DNA of 64,000 nucleotides from an uncultured Alistipes sp. (GTDB lineage Bacteria; Bacteroidota; Bacteroidia; Bacteroidales; Rikenellaceae): assembly GCA_900539755.1 (NCBI GenBank), contig UQDC01000004.1, positions 180,482 through 244,481 on the forward strand. The letters are read 5' to 3'. How positions within the stretch are numbered: the stretch's first letter is position 1; each line of letters starts with the position of its first letter. The position numbers were made by a program, and so were the translations under genes. Of the stretch, positions 41,907-50,380 are shown one piece after another. Below the pieces are notes generated by a model. That model made no database searches. It was not told the origin of the DNA and saw nothing but the letters and a program-made list of their open reading frames with translations.

Positions 41907-43205
41907 TTATAGAAATGCTGCCTGCACAGTTTTCCACAGCTTTAAGCGGAGTTGGGAATCAGATAGTCTTTTGTTGGTTCGTGTTGGATGGATGCTGTTG
42001 GAGAGGAAAACCATGAATAGCTGTTTGTCGCGATCAATCCAGAAAATAGTCCCTGTGAAACCGGTATGACCAAAACTGTTTTGTCCGCCGAAACCACTTG
42101 TCGGTCCACGTTTGTCAAAGCCTAAACCGCGATAAACGCCCTTTTTGAGTAAGGGTGACGAAGTGAAAAGGTCAATGGTGAGAGAATCAATAATTTGCTT
42201 GTTCTGATATTGTCCATGATTGAGCATCATTTGGCAGAATGAGGCCATGTCTTTAGCTGTGGAATAAAGACCTGCATTTCCCCCTATTCCATTGGAAACG
42301 GCAGCTAATTCATCATGTACATATCCTTGTAACAAATCGCGTCGCATGAGTTGGTCGTTTTCGGTTGGAGCAATATTGTTACGTGAGTACCAGGCCAGGG
42401 GACGGAATCCTGTATGATGGCACCGGAGAGCTGTAAACAGCTGGGAGGTGAGCGAGTCTAAACTCTGTCCGGAAAGGTGTTCTGCAATGAGTCTCAGCAG
42501 ATACATATTGGAGTCATTGTACAGGTATTTGCCACGCTTTTCAGACCGGTAGCTTTGGATAATTTTGCGCTGTACAATGGTGTCGAATGCTGGGTTGATC
42601 CAGAGTGAATCTGTAACTCGGCGATAATTGGCCAGCGAAGTCGTTGTTAGATAAGTCGTATCGAAGGTAATGTCTCGCACCATATATAAATTGCGATCGA
42701 CGTGATATGGATATTGGTCACTGTGTCGATTACTAAATAATTTCGTGCCCTTTGCTGGCTGTATTAATTCAGGGTAGATTACAAAGGGCCTTAACCCGGA
42801 TGTGTGGGTGAGCAACTCAGTGACCGTAATGTTTTGTATGGGTGTATTATGAAATTGTGGCAGTATCTTGTCTAATGGTTGATCTAATTGGACTAACCCT
42901 TGATCATATAGATGCATCAATACAAATGTTGTAGCCAACACTTTTGTACAAGAGGCGACATCATAGAGGGTACTGTCATTAACAGGTATATTATGTGAGT
43001 AATCCAAAAAACCATAGTTGCGAGCGTAAAGTATCGTATCTGCGTTCCCACAGATAAAAGCTGCTCCGGGGAATGCATGGTTATCCAGCTCGGCATAAAT
43101 CATGGAATCGATTTGCTGCTGAATTTGTTTAGGCAGATCTTCTCCGAAACCGTTAAAAGAGAAAAATGCTAGGTAACAAGAGACTATGGCAGTTTGAATT
43201 CTCAT
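41907..43205 (-). CDS. exported serine hydrolase of the beta-lactamase/PBP class C fold (AmiE-like candidate)
   Basis: The 432-residue protein has a signal peptide (1-21) and the class C serine-hydrolase motifs: S85-x-x-K88 in VASCTKVLA, a Y-x-N-like YLYNDSN, and HTG in GHTGFTG near the C-terminus. Such proteins include beta-lactamases, esterases, D-aminopeptidases and the Bacillus muropeptide amidase AmiE (YbbE). Because it ends an operon with NamZ and a GH20 hexosaminidase, an AmiE-like N-acetylmuramyl-L-alanine amidase role is the most attractive reading, but that is inference. It lies 11 bases after the GH20 gene. Confidence 0.85.
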   Translation of the reverse strand: MRIQTAIVSCYLAFFSFNGFGEDLPKQIQQQIDSMIYAELDNHAFPGAAFICGNADTILYARNYGFLDYSHNIPVNDSTLYDVASCTKVLATTFVLMHLYDQGLVQLDQPLDKILPQFHNTPIQNITVTELLTHTSGLRPFVIYPELIQPAKGTKLFSNRHSDQYPYHVDRNLYMVRDITFDTTYLTTTSLANYRRVTDSLWINPAFDTIVQRKIIQSYRSEKRGKYLYNDSNMYLLRLIAEHLSGQSLDSLTSQLFTALRCHHTGFRPLAWYSRNNIAPTENDQLMRRDLLQGYVHDELAAVSNGIGGNAGLYSTAKDMASFCQMMLNHGQYQNKQIIDSLTIDLFTSSPLLKKGVYRGLGFDKRGPTSGFGGQNSFGHTGFTGTIFWIDRDKQLFMVFLSNSIHPTRTNKRLSDSQLRLKLWKTVQAAFL

Positions 43206-43216
43206 TGTACTCTTCC

Positions 43217-45754
43217 CTATTGAGGTAAAATTTGCAAATCCTGGAAAGCTACGATCGATTCTCCATTATCTCCCGTTATATTGATGCGGACTGCTTTAAC
43301 AGGCGTGGATGGGTGAATGGTGGCACAACCGTTGGCATCCAGAACACCTGCATCAACAAAATTGTGTCCGTCATGTGAGTAGGAGACCTCTCCTTGTGTG
43401 ACAATGTAGCGTGTGATATTTGGGATGCCTGTTCGAACGATAATGGCACGGCAAGTGACGGGATCAGTAAAATTGTATTGCAGAAAATCACCGGTTTGGC
43501 ATGCTTGTGTACTACGACTGTATGTGGTTGGATTGTAGTCAGCGATACGTTGCGATGGAAAACGCGATGAGAATGTAAGCGATGACGAAATTTCAGTCTC
43601 TGGCTCAAGATAAGGTGAAGGTCGAAAACTGAAAACGGTTAGATTTTCAGCTGTACTGTTGTTCGTTACAATTAATGTCAGATCGGCATTGCGATTGCGA
43701 GGATCCATATACAGTCTCAGGGGGGCAAATGGATTGGCCTTTTGTCCGTATCGAATGATCGAATATGTGGTGTCGGGACCGGTTATGTTCATCCGGTTAA
43801 TAACTGTTTCCGGATCGCTTGGGGTGATGGTCAGATACCATATTCCGTCGCGATCTATATATTGATTGAGCGGGAAGGTGATGGTGTCACGACTCCGGGC
43901 CGGTAAAATCTTAGCCGTGTCGGTTGATATCGGGATAATCGGACTGCGTCGACCTTGATAAAATGATCGGAATCGATACCGTTCTTGAAGGGTGTCGAAT
44001 ATGGGACCGGTGTACTGCAGCGATTGTTGGGTAGGTTCACTATCGTCTTTAGTATAATAAATGGATGCTCCTGGTAGTGCAGTGGCGGTGATCATACCTT
44101 GTTTGTAGTTGACTTCTGGAGGGAACAGATAAAAATCGATTCCCATCGCTGCGAGTCGAGGCAAATGTCCCTGAGTTAATCGCGAATAGAAATCCTCCCA
44201 GTTGCGTTGAGACGGTTTACTCCACCCTACTTCAGCCAAAGCGCAGAGTCGAGGATAACTCTGGTATTCGAAAAAACGGTTTGGACGATCCAGTAATTCA
44301 GCCCACAAGGCCGCTTCGACCCCTCGGACATATTTTTGTTTTAGTGGATCAGAGGTGAGCTTATCGGGTTGAAGTGAATATATTCTGCGTGTATCGACTA
44401 ACCACGCCCAAGTGTGTCCACGTTCGAACGCATTTTGTTTCATGTCGATGTAGCAATAGGATGCAGGCATGACGATGACGGGCTGCTCTTGATCAATCGC
44501 CTTTTTGCATGTGGCCAAATCGTGCCATCCGGAGATCATCGTATGGGAGGAAAGAGCTGGAGATAATGCCTCGTCCCAAAAAACACAACGTTTCCCCTCT
44601 TCATGTGCAATTTTTTCTACTCTATTGACAAAGTATTCGTACAGCTTTTTAGGGGATTTCATTCCGTGAGTTTTGATCAGCTTTTGGCATCGTGGACATT
44701 TTTGCCAATAACGGGTGCTGACTTCGTCCCCTCCCAAATGTAAATAGTGCGATGGGAAAAGAGCAGCCACTTCATGAATAATATCCCGGATCATCTCGAA
44801 ATTTTCCTCCCTGCCTACACATACCACATTCCCGGTAACTGTAATATCAGTCATCTCGGATTCATCAGTTGCAGTAGGGGGGCAGCAGAAGGTTTCGGGG
44901 TATGAGGCTGTCAGAGCCAGAGCATGTCCGGGCAGATTGATTTCGGGGATGATTTCGATGTTGCGGAAAGCAGCATAACGGACAATTTCATGGATATCGT
45001 CTTGTGTGTAGAATCCTCCATAGCGTTTTTGTCCCGAACCATAAGCTGGTTCCAATACTTCATCAGGCCCCCGCCAAGCTCCTTTTGAAGTTAAAAATGG
45101 GTATTTTTTTATCTCTATACGCCACCCGTTGTCATCGGTGAGATGCCAGTGAAAACGGTTGAGTTTATGCCGACTCATCCAGTCCAGGTATTGCATGACC
45201 TGCTCTTTTGTAAAAAAAGTGCGGGACACATCGAGCATGGCTCCTCGATATGCAAAGCGAGGAGCATCGACAATAGTCACGGCATGCAGTTGTAATGACG
45301 TAATGTTGGGTAGTGAGTCTTGAATTAGAGAATCTCGCTTTGCAAATACTTCCGAAGGCATAAGCTGAAACAGGGTCTGCAGACCATAAAAGACGCCACC
45401 TCGATCTCCACCTCGGATGACGATTGAACGGGGGGTTACTGCTAACGAGTAGGCCTCGTGTGTCAAATGTTGGTTTTTCCGTAGCGAAATGTAATTTGTG
45501 TCCGGAGCATGGGTGACAACTGCAAGTCGGAATCCACACAACTGTTCAATATGATCGTTTAGATAGTTGGCCAGGTCTTTAAATTCGTGTGTGACCAAAA
45601 CGGTTTGTGAGGTAATGGTAAAGGCTCCTTCGTGACGAGTGACCTGATTGGGTTGAGGAATCAACTGTTGACCAGATGTGGAATTGGTAGCAGTAATCCA
45701 TAATACAGGTAACAGAATTCCCAAAATCAATGTGTGGAGAGATTTACTCTTCAT
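43217..45754 (-). CDS. secreted GH20 beta-N-acetylhexosaminidase
   Basis: From ATG 45754 the protein has 845 residues with a signal peptide (LHTLILGILLPVLWITATNS). The GH20 N-terminal domain is followed by the barrel with MLDVSRTFF, RFHWHLTDDNGWRIEIKKYP, IIPEINLPGHA and the catalytic pair D343-E344 in HLGGDEVS. A chitobiase-like C-terminal segment (GASIYYTKDDSEP) and a discoidin-like F5/8 type C domain (about 690-845) follow. It removes terminal GlcNAc or GalNAc. The frame is open 25 codons further upstream, inside namZ, but the ATG chosen gives the best signal peptide. It overlaps namZ by 11 bases. Confidence 0.94.
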   Translation of the reverse strand: MKSKSLHTLILGILLPVLWITATNSTSGQQLIPQPNQVTRHEGAFTITSQTVLVTHEFKDLANYLNDHIEQLCGFRLAVVTHAPDTNYISLRKNQHLTHEAYSLAVTPRSIVIRGGDRGGVFYGLQTLFQLMPSEVFAKRDSLIQDSLPNITSLQLHAVTIVDAPRFAYRGAMLDVSRTFFTKEQVMQYLDWMSRHKLNRFHWHLTDDNGWRIEIKKYPFLTSKGAWRGPDEVLEPAYGSGQKRYGGFYTQDDIHEIVRYAAFRNIEIIPEINLPGHALALTASYPETFCCPPTATDESEMTDITVTGNVVCVGREENFEMIRDIIHEVAALFPSHYLHLGGDEVSTRYWQKCPRCQKLIKTHGMKSPKKLYEYFVNRVEKIAHEEGKRCVFWDEALSPALSSHTMISGWHDLATCKKAIDQEQPVIVMPASYCYIDMKQNAFERGHTWAWLVDTRRIYSLQPDKLTSDPLKQKYVRGVEAALWAELLDRPNRFFEYQSYPRLCALAEVGWSKPSQRNWEDFYSRLTQGHLPRLAAMGIDFYLFPPEVNYKQGMITATALPGASIYYTKDDSEPTQQSLQYTGPIFDTLQERYRFRSFYQGRRSPIIPISTDTAKILPARSRDTITFPLNQYIDRDGIWYLTITPSDPETVINRMNITGPDTTYSIIRYGQKANPFAPLRLYMDPRNRNADLTLIVTNNSTAENLTVFSFRPSPYLEPETEISSSLTFSSRFPSQRIADYNPTTYSRSTQACQTGDFLQYNFTDPVTCRAIIVRTGIPNITRYIVTQGEVSYSHDGHNFVDAGVLDANGCATIHPSTPVKAVRINITGDNGESIVAFQDLQILPQ

Positions 45755-46943
45755 ACAGCAGGTACGGTTTTCTTTGGATACGGAATCGTTCAACATCATT
45801 TTTCCAGCGGGCTTCGATCTGTTCTGCATCGGCTCCGGAGATAATCATGTCGCGCACATAAGCTACTCCAGTCAATTTATTGAAAATAGGCAGGAAAAAG
45901 CTCTCGCCTCCGCCAATTTGCCGATAGCAATCAACCAAATATTTCAGATCAATACCTTCATGCCAAATACAGCTGTCTGTGGGAAGAGTACGTAAATCTT
46001 GCCCATGACAGATTTCATCTTTTAAAGGTGGATTCTTTGCCCCTGGTGTGCTGTGTGGGGTGAAAGTATAATCTCCCTGCAGCTTGGGATGCCCATAGAT
46101 CTGAAAAGGAAAATCGGTTCCACGTCCGACACTAATGGGAGTTCCCTCAAAATAGCAGAGCGATCCGTATAGGTAGATTGCTCGCATATTGGGCAGATTG
46201 GGAGAGGGTTTGACCGGTAGCGTGTAGCGAGTTTGGTGCGTATAGTGCAAACAAGGAATTACCTGCAGATCGCATTTTTGCTGATTGGCAAGCCATCCCT
46301 CCCCATTGATCATGTGGGCTAACTCTCCTAAAGTCATACCGTGAATGATGGGAATCGGGTGCATACCGACGAACGAGCGAAACTTGGGATCGAGAATTGG
46401 GCCATCCACATAAAATCCATTGGGATTGGGACGGTCTAGCACGATGAATTTGATTCCCTGTTCAGCACACGCCTCCATCATGTAGTGCATGGATGAGAGG
46501 TAGGTGTAAAAACGCAACCCGACATCCTGAATGTCGAACAACATGATGTCAATTCCCTGCATCTGCTCCGGCTTGGGTTTTCGGTTGGCACCGTAGAGAG
46601 AAACAACCTCAATACCTGTTTTGCGATCACGTGTGCTGGCGACGTGTTCACCGGCGTCAGCCTCTCCTCGAAAACCATGTTCTGGAGCGAAGATGCGACA
46701 AATATTGATGCCGCGTGCGAGCAGTGTATCCACGATGTGGACCTCTCCTACTCGGCCGGTATGGTTGGTCAGAATGCCAATTCGTTGTCCCTGGAGCAAT
46801 GGCAGGTACTCCTCCATTCGTTCTGCTCCGACAATAACTTTCGAATCGGCTGTTTTATTGATTGACTCAGTAGCACAAACAGTCAACGTGCTACCATAGC
46901 CTATGGTTAAACATACAACGAGGGATGCAAAAAATCTATTCAA
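45744..46943 (-). CDS. namZ: exo-beta-N-acetylmuramidase NamZ (DUF1343, GH171)
   Basis: NamZ releases terminal MurNAc from peptidoglycan fragments, as shown for Bacillus subtilis and Tannerella forsythia. The 399-residue protein has a signal peptide (about 1-24) and the family blocks GQRIGILTNHTGRVG, ICRIFAPEHGFRGEADAGE, LFDIQDVGLRFYTYLSSM, IVLDRPNPNGFYVDGP, PIIHGMTLGELAHMINGE and NLPNMRAIYLYGSLCYFEGT. Length and order are normal. It overlaps the end of glmS upstream by eight bases and the GH20 gene downstream by 11, so the three are certainly one transcription unit. Confidence 0.94.
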   Translation of the reverse strand: MNRFFASLVVCLTIGYGSTLTVCATESINKTADSKVIVGAERMEEYLPLLQGQRIGILTNHTGRVGEVHIVDTLLARGINICRIFAPEHGFRGEADAGEHVASTRDRKTGIEVVSLYGANRKPKPEQMQGIDIMLFDIQDVGLRFYTYLSSMHYMMEACAEQGIKFIVLDRPNPNGFYVDGPILDPKFRSFVGMHPIPIIHGMTLGELAHMINGEGWLANQQKCDLQVIPCLHYTHQTRYTLPVKPSPNLPNMRAIYLYGSLCYFEGTPISVGRGTDFPFQIYGHPKLQGDYTFTPHSTPGAKNPPLKDEICHGQDLRTLPTDSCIWHEGIDLKYLVDCYRQIGGGESFFLPIFNKLTGVAYVRDMIISGADAEQIEARWKNDVERFRIQRKPYLLYEE

Positions 46944-48780
46944 CGGTTACGGATTTAGCGAGGTTACGAGGACGGTCAACATCCCGGTTTTTGTATACAG
47001 CTATGTGGTAAGCTAACATTTGCAACGGTAGCGAAACCACCAGAGGAATCAGACGTTCATCCACTTTCGGAATTTCGATGACGTAATCCACCATTTTAAA
47101 AACTTGGTCATCTCCTTCAGTAACGATAGCGATTACTTTTCCTCGACGAGCTTTGATCTCTTGAATATTACTGATTGTCTTTTCATATACGCTATCAGAG
47201 GTTGCAATGGCTACGACAGGCATTTCGCTATCAATGAGTGCAATGGGGCCATGCTTCATCTCAGCAGCAGGATAACCTTCGGCATGAATATAGGAGATCT
47301 CTTTCAGTTTAAGGGCACCTTCCAGAGCGACAGGATAGTTATAACCGCGACCCAAATAGATGAAGTTGTGGGCGTAAGTGAAGATCTTGGACATGTCTGC
47401 AATCTGATCGTTGAGCTTCAACACCTTCTTCATCAATTTAGGAATTTGTTGCAGGTCATGGAGCATGGTGGTGTATAATTCGGGGGCAATGCTCTTTTTT
47501 AGTTTTGCCACGGCTAAAGCCAACATAATCAGTACAGTCACCTGTCCGGTAAAGGCTTTGGTTGAGGCAACACCGATTTCGGGTCCGACATGGATATATG
47601 AGCCGGAATCTGTAGCACGTGCAATCGAAGAGCCAATTACGTTACAAATTCCGTAAATGAATGCTCCCCGATTACGGGCCAATTCGACTGCGGCCAGTGT
47701 ATCTGCTGTCTCACCTGACTGAGATATGGCAATCACGATATCATTCGAACGAATGATCGGATTGCGGTAACGGAACTCTGATGCATATTCCACTTCGACA
47801 GGGATACGGCAAAGCTCTTCGATTAAGTGTTTGCCTATTAGTCCTGCATGCCATGAAGTTCCGCATGCTACAATGATAATTCGGTTGGCGTTGAGGAATT
47901 TTTCTTGATTATCACGGACACCTGATAAAATAACATCCGTTCCTTCCGGATTGACACGTCCCCGGATGCAATCGATAATTGTACGAGGTTGCTCGTAAAT
48001 CTCTTTCAGCATGAAATGAGGGAAACCGCCCTTTTCAAGTTGGCTGATATTCATTTCCAGCATTTTGACGTGAAGAGGTTTCTCGACATTGTCAAGCGTT
48101 ACAATTTGTAATGGCTCGCCACGGCGGATAACCGCAATCTCCTCATCATTAAGATAAACCACCTCTTTGGTGTGTTCGATGATCGGAGCTGCATCCGATG
48201 CCAAAAAACGTTCTTCACCCTTAATGCCAATTACTAAAGGACTACTTTTGCGTGCTGCAACAATCAGATCCGGATTATCCTTTTCAACGATGGCGATCGC
48301 ATAAGCTCCGACAACCTCATGAAGAGCCAATTGTACAGCAGTACACAGGTCGCAATGGTTGGTCTGTTTGATGAATTCGATCAATTGTACCAGTACTTCT
48401 GTGTCCGTATCGCTTTGGAAAGTGTAGCCATGCTCCCGAAGTGTCTCACGCAATACAACATAATTTTCGATAATGCCGTTGTGAATCAGTGCGAGAGTTT
48501 TAGATTGGGAATAGTGAGGGTGTGCATTGACATCGTTAGGTTCTCCGTGTGTGGCCCATCGGGTATGTGCAATGCCGATGGTTCCGGACAAATCTTTGCC
48601 TTGAGCTACATGCTCCAAATTGGTAACTTTTCCTTTGGATTTGAATACCTCCAACTCTCCATTGTCATGAACTAATGCGATTCCTGCACTATCATAACCA
48701 CGATATTCGAGTCTTTTTAAGCCTTGAATTAGGATTGGATATGCTTGTTGTTGGCCCAGGTAGCCGACGATCCCACACAT
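46936..48780 (-). CDS. glmS: glutamine--fructose-6-phosphate aminotransferase (isomerising)
   Basis: GlmS makes glucosamine 6-phosphate, the entry to UDP-GlcNAc, peptidoglycan and LPS. The 614-residue protein starts MCGIVGYLGQQQ with the C2 nucleophile of the glutaminase, has HTRWATHGEPNDVNAHPH, and two SIS domains with ACGTSWHAGLIGKHLIEE, SQSGETADTLAAVELA and HAEGYPAAEMKHGPIAL; it ends NLAKSVTVE as in the family. It heads a minus-strand operon with namZ, GH20 and a serine hydrolase. No glmS ribozyme was seen in the 87-base spacer before the start. Confidence 0.96.
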   Translation of the reverse strand: MCGIVGYLGQQQAYPILIQGLKRLEYRGYDSAGIALVHDNGELEVFKSKGKVTNLEHVAQGKDLSGTIGIAHTRWATHGEPNDVNAHPHYSQSKTLALIHNGIIENYVVLRETLREHGYTFQSDTDTEVLVQLIEFIKQTNHCDLCTAVQLALHEVVGAYAIAIVEKDNPDLIVAARKSSPLVIGIKGEERFLASDAAPIIEHTKEVVYLNDEEIAVIRRGEPLQIVTLDNVEKPLHVKMLEMNISQLEKGGFPHFMLKEIYEQPRTIIDCIRGRVNPEGTDVILSGVRDNQEKFLNANRIIIVACGTSWHAGLIGKHLIEELCRIPVEVEYASEFRYRNPIIRSNDIVIAISQSGETADTLAAVELARNRGAFIYGICNVIGSSIARATDSGSYIHVGPEIGVASTKAFTGQVTVLIMLALAVAKLKKSIAPELYTTMLHDLQQIPKLMKKVLKLNDQIADMSKIFTYAHNFIYLGRGYNYPVALEGALKLKEISYIHAEGYPAAEMKHGPIALIDSEMPVVAIATSDSVYEKTISNIQEIKARRGKVIAIVTEGDDQVFKMVDYVIEIPKVDERLIPLVVSLPLQMLAYHIAVYKNRDVDRPRNLAKSVTVE

Positions 48781-48817
48781 AAAAGAAAGATTTTACTTTT
48801 TACAACATTTACAACGA

Positions 48818-48825
48818 CAAATATA
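48818..48825 (-). promoter_or_regulatory. candidate -7 box for the glmS-namZ operon
   Basis: The minus strand reads TATATTTG (exact -7), 38 bases before the glmS start. It overlaps the left arm of the inverted repeat at 48822-48839. Confidence 0.5.
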
Positions 48826-48839
48826 CTCTTTTGAGTATA
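48822..48839. repeat. 7-bp inverted repeat in the glmS-mazG spacer
   Basis: TATACTC (48822-48828) and GAGTATA (48833-48839) flank TTTT and overlap the glmS -7 box. It could be an operator for one or both divergent genes. Confidence 0.5.
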
Positions 48840-48867
48840 ATATCGTACCTTTACAAGGTTTAAAAAA

Positions 48868-49686
48868 ATGAGTATGGTGAATAATAAAGATAAGCGTTTA
48901 GAGGCATTCGGACGGCTGCTCGATGTGATGGATGAGTTGCGGGTAAAATGTCCGTGGGATCGGGTTCAAACCTTTGAATCTTTACGTAGCAGTACGATTG
49001 AAGAGACGTATGAATTGGTAGATGCTCTGCTTGATCACGATATGAAAAACGTGAAGAAAGAGTTGGGTGATCTGCTGTTGCATGTGGTGTTCTATTCGAA
49101 AATCGCTTCTGAGGAGGGTGCGTTTGACATTGCAGATGTCGCCAATACCGAATGTGATAAATTGATCTTTCGGCATCCTCATGTGTTCGGAGATGTCCAT
49201 GCTGACACTCCCGATGAGGTTAAACAGAATTGGGAAGATCTCAAACTGAAAGAGAAGGAGAAAGAGCATGAAAAGAAGCGGGTTCTTTCGGGTGTTCCCC
49301 GTACTTTACCCTCTATGGTGAAAGCTTATAGGGTGAGTCAAAAGGCTGCTTCGGCCGGTTTCGATTGGCAGAGCAAAGAGGATATTTGGCAAAAGGTTCA
49401 GGAAGAGATTGCTGAAGTACAGGATGCCATGCAGCGAGGAGACGAAACCAATAAAGAGGAGGAGTTCGGTGATCTGTTTTTTGCATTGGTCAATGCAGCA
49501 CGACTGTATGGCGTGAATGCGGAAACGGCACTGGAAAAATGCAATAAAAAATTCATATCTCGGTTTACCTATATCGAAGATCAGGCCGAGAAACAAGGTG
49601 TAGCTTTGCGAGATCTCTCTATGGATCAGATGGAACAGTTGTGGGGTGAAGCCAAATCATTAGAGAAAACAGATAAGGAAAAATAA
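48868..49686 (+). CDS. mazG: nucleoside triphosphate pyrophosphohydrolase MazG
   Basis: MazG hydrolyses NTPs to NMP and pyrophosphate and influences stress responses. The 272-residue protein has two MazG-type helical domains. The N-terminal one has KCPWDRVQTFESLRSSTIEETYELVDAL and KKELGDLLLHVVFYSKIA (E-E-x-x-E and E-x-x-D metal residues); the second has GFDWQSKEDIWQKVQEEIAEVQDAM and EEFGDLFFALVNAARLYG. An alternative ATG lies two codons in. The gamma-CA-like gene starts eight bases downstream. Confidence 0.94.
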   Translation: MSMVNNKDKRLEAFGRLLDVMDELRVKCPWDRVQTFESLRSSTIEETYELVDALLDHDMKNVKKELGDLLLHVVFYSKIASEEGAFDIADVANTECDKLIFRHPHVFGDVHADTPDEVKQNWEDLKLKEKEKEHEKKRVLSGVPRTLPSMVKAYRVSQKAASAGFDWQSKEDIWQKVQEEIAEVQDAMQRGDETNKEEEFGDLFFALVNAARLYGVNAETALEKCNKKFISRFTYIEDQAEKQGVALRDLSMDQMEQLWGEAKSLEKTDKEK

Positions 49687-49693
49687 AAAGGAA

Positions 49694-50221
49694 ATGGCAA
49701 TTATTAAATCAGTACGAGGTTATACTCCGGTAATTGGAGAAAATACCTTTTTGGCAGATAATGCGACGGTAATTGGAGATGCAACTATTGGTCGAGATTG
49801 CAGTATTTGGTTCAGTGCAGTGGTTCGTGGCGATGTGAACACGATTACGATCGGTGATCGGGTCAATATTCAGGACGGTGCCGTAATTCATACCTTATAT
49901 CAACGTTCTGTAACGGAAATAGGTAATGACGTGTCGATCGGTCATAATGCGAACATTCACGGTGCAAAAATCGAAGATAAATGTCTGATCGGCATGGGGG
50001 CTACGGTTTTGGATCATGCTGTGGTCGGTACAGGTTCGATTGTGGCGGCCAATGCTTTGGTGCTGAGTGGTACAAAAATCGAACCTGGAAGCATTTATGC
50101 CGGCATTCCAGCTAAACGGGTCAAGGGAGTCACTCCGGAGCAGGTCAAGGATATTATTGAACGTACGGCTCGTGATTATGTGATGTATGCATCGTGGTAT
50201 AAAGAAAAAGAAGATAAATAG
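49694..50221 (+). CDS. gamma-carbonic-anhydrase-like hexapeptide-repeat protein
   Basis: The 175-residue left-handed beta-helix protein shows hexapeptide repeats through residues 15-125 and the gamma-CA metal ligands H66 (AVIHT), H84 (IGHNA) and H89 (NIHG), with the QDG block IQDGAVIH. This matches the YrdA/CaiE/PaaY group, whose members are metal-bound and sometimes active carbonic anhydrases; actual activity varies. The C-terminal helix (EQVKDIIERTARDYVMYASWYKE) is typical. It follows mazG by eight bases. Confidence 0.92.
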   Translation: MAIIKSVRGYTPVIGENTFLADNATVIGDATIGRDCSIWFSAVVRGDVNTITIGDRVNIQDGAVIHTLYQRSVTEIGNDVSIGHNANIHGAKIEDKCLIGMGATVLDHAVVGTGSIVAANALVLSGTKIEPGSIYAGIPAKRVKGVTPEQVKDIIERTARDYVMYASWYKEKEDK

Positions 50222-50254
50222 TGTAGAATTTATCATTTTGATTAATTAACTATT

Positions 50255-50298
50255 AAAGCGGATATTTCTGGTTTTTATCGTGAAATATCCGCTTTCTG
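50255..50298 (+). terminator. hairpin terminator after the gamma-CA-like gene
   Basis: AAAGCGGATATTTC (50255-50268) pairs perfectly with GAAATATCCGCTTT (50282-50295). The T-run is short (TTT then CTG), so efficiency is uncertain. Confidence 0.65.
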
Positions 50299-50306
50299 TC
50301 GTAATA

Positions 50307-50339
50307 ATTGGGAGAAGGCGGAAAATCTCGATATATTTG
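50307..50339 (+). promoter_or_regulatory. promoter for the outer-membrane receptor
   Basis: ATTG (50307-50310), 21 bases, TATATTTG (50332-50339). RNA would begin near 50345, giving a leader of about 36 bases. Confidence 0.65.
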
Positions 50340-50380
50340 TATATAACCAAGTTACTTCATATTTGAAAACGTTATAGAAA

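Noticed and set aside
41791..42069. 92-codon open frame after rho
   Set aside because: It overlaps the serine hydrolase gene by more than half and shows no coding signs.
41907..43205. Antibiotic-resistance beta-lactamase
   Set aside because: The fold is class C-like, but the context (namZ, GH20, glmS) and the absence of a mobile neighbourhood point to wall metabolism rather than drug resistance.
48781..48867. glmS ribozyme
   Set aside because: The 87-base spacer is too short and AT-rich for the ribozyme core, and glmS ribozymes are mainly found in Firmicutes.
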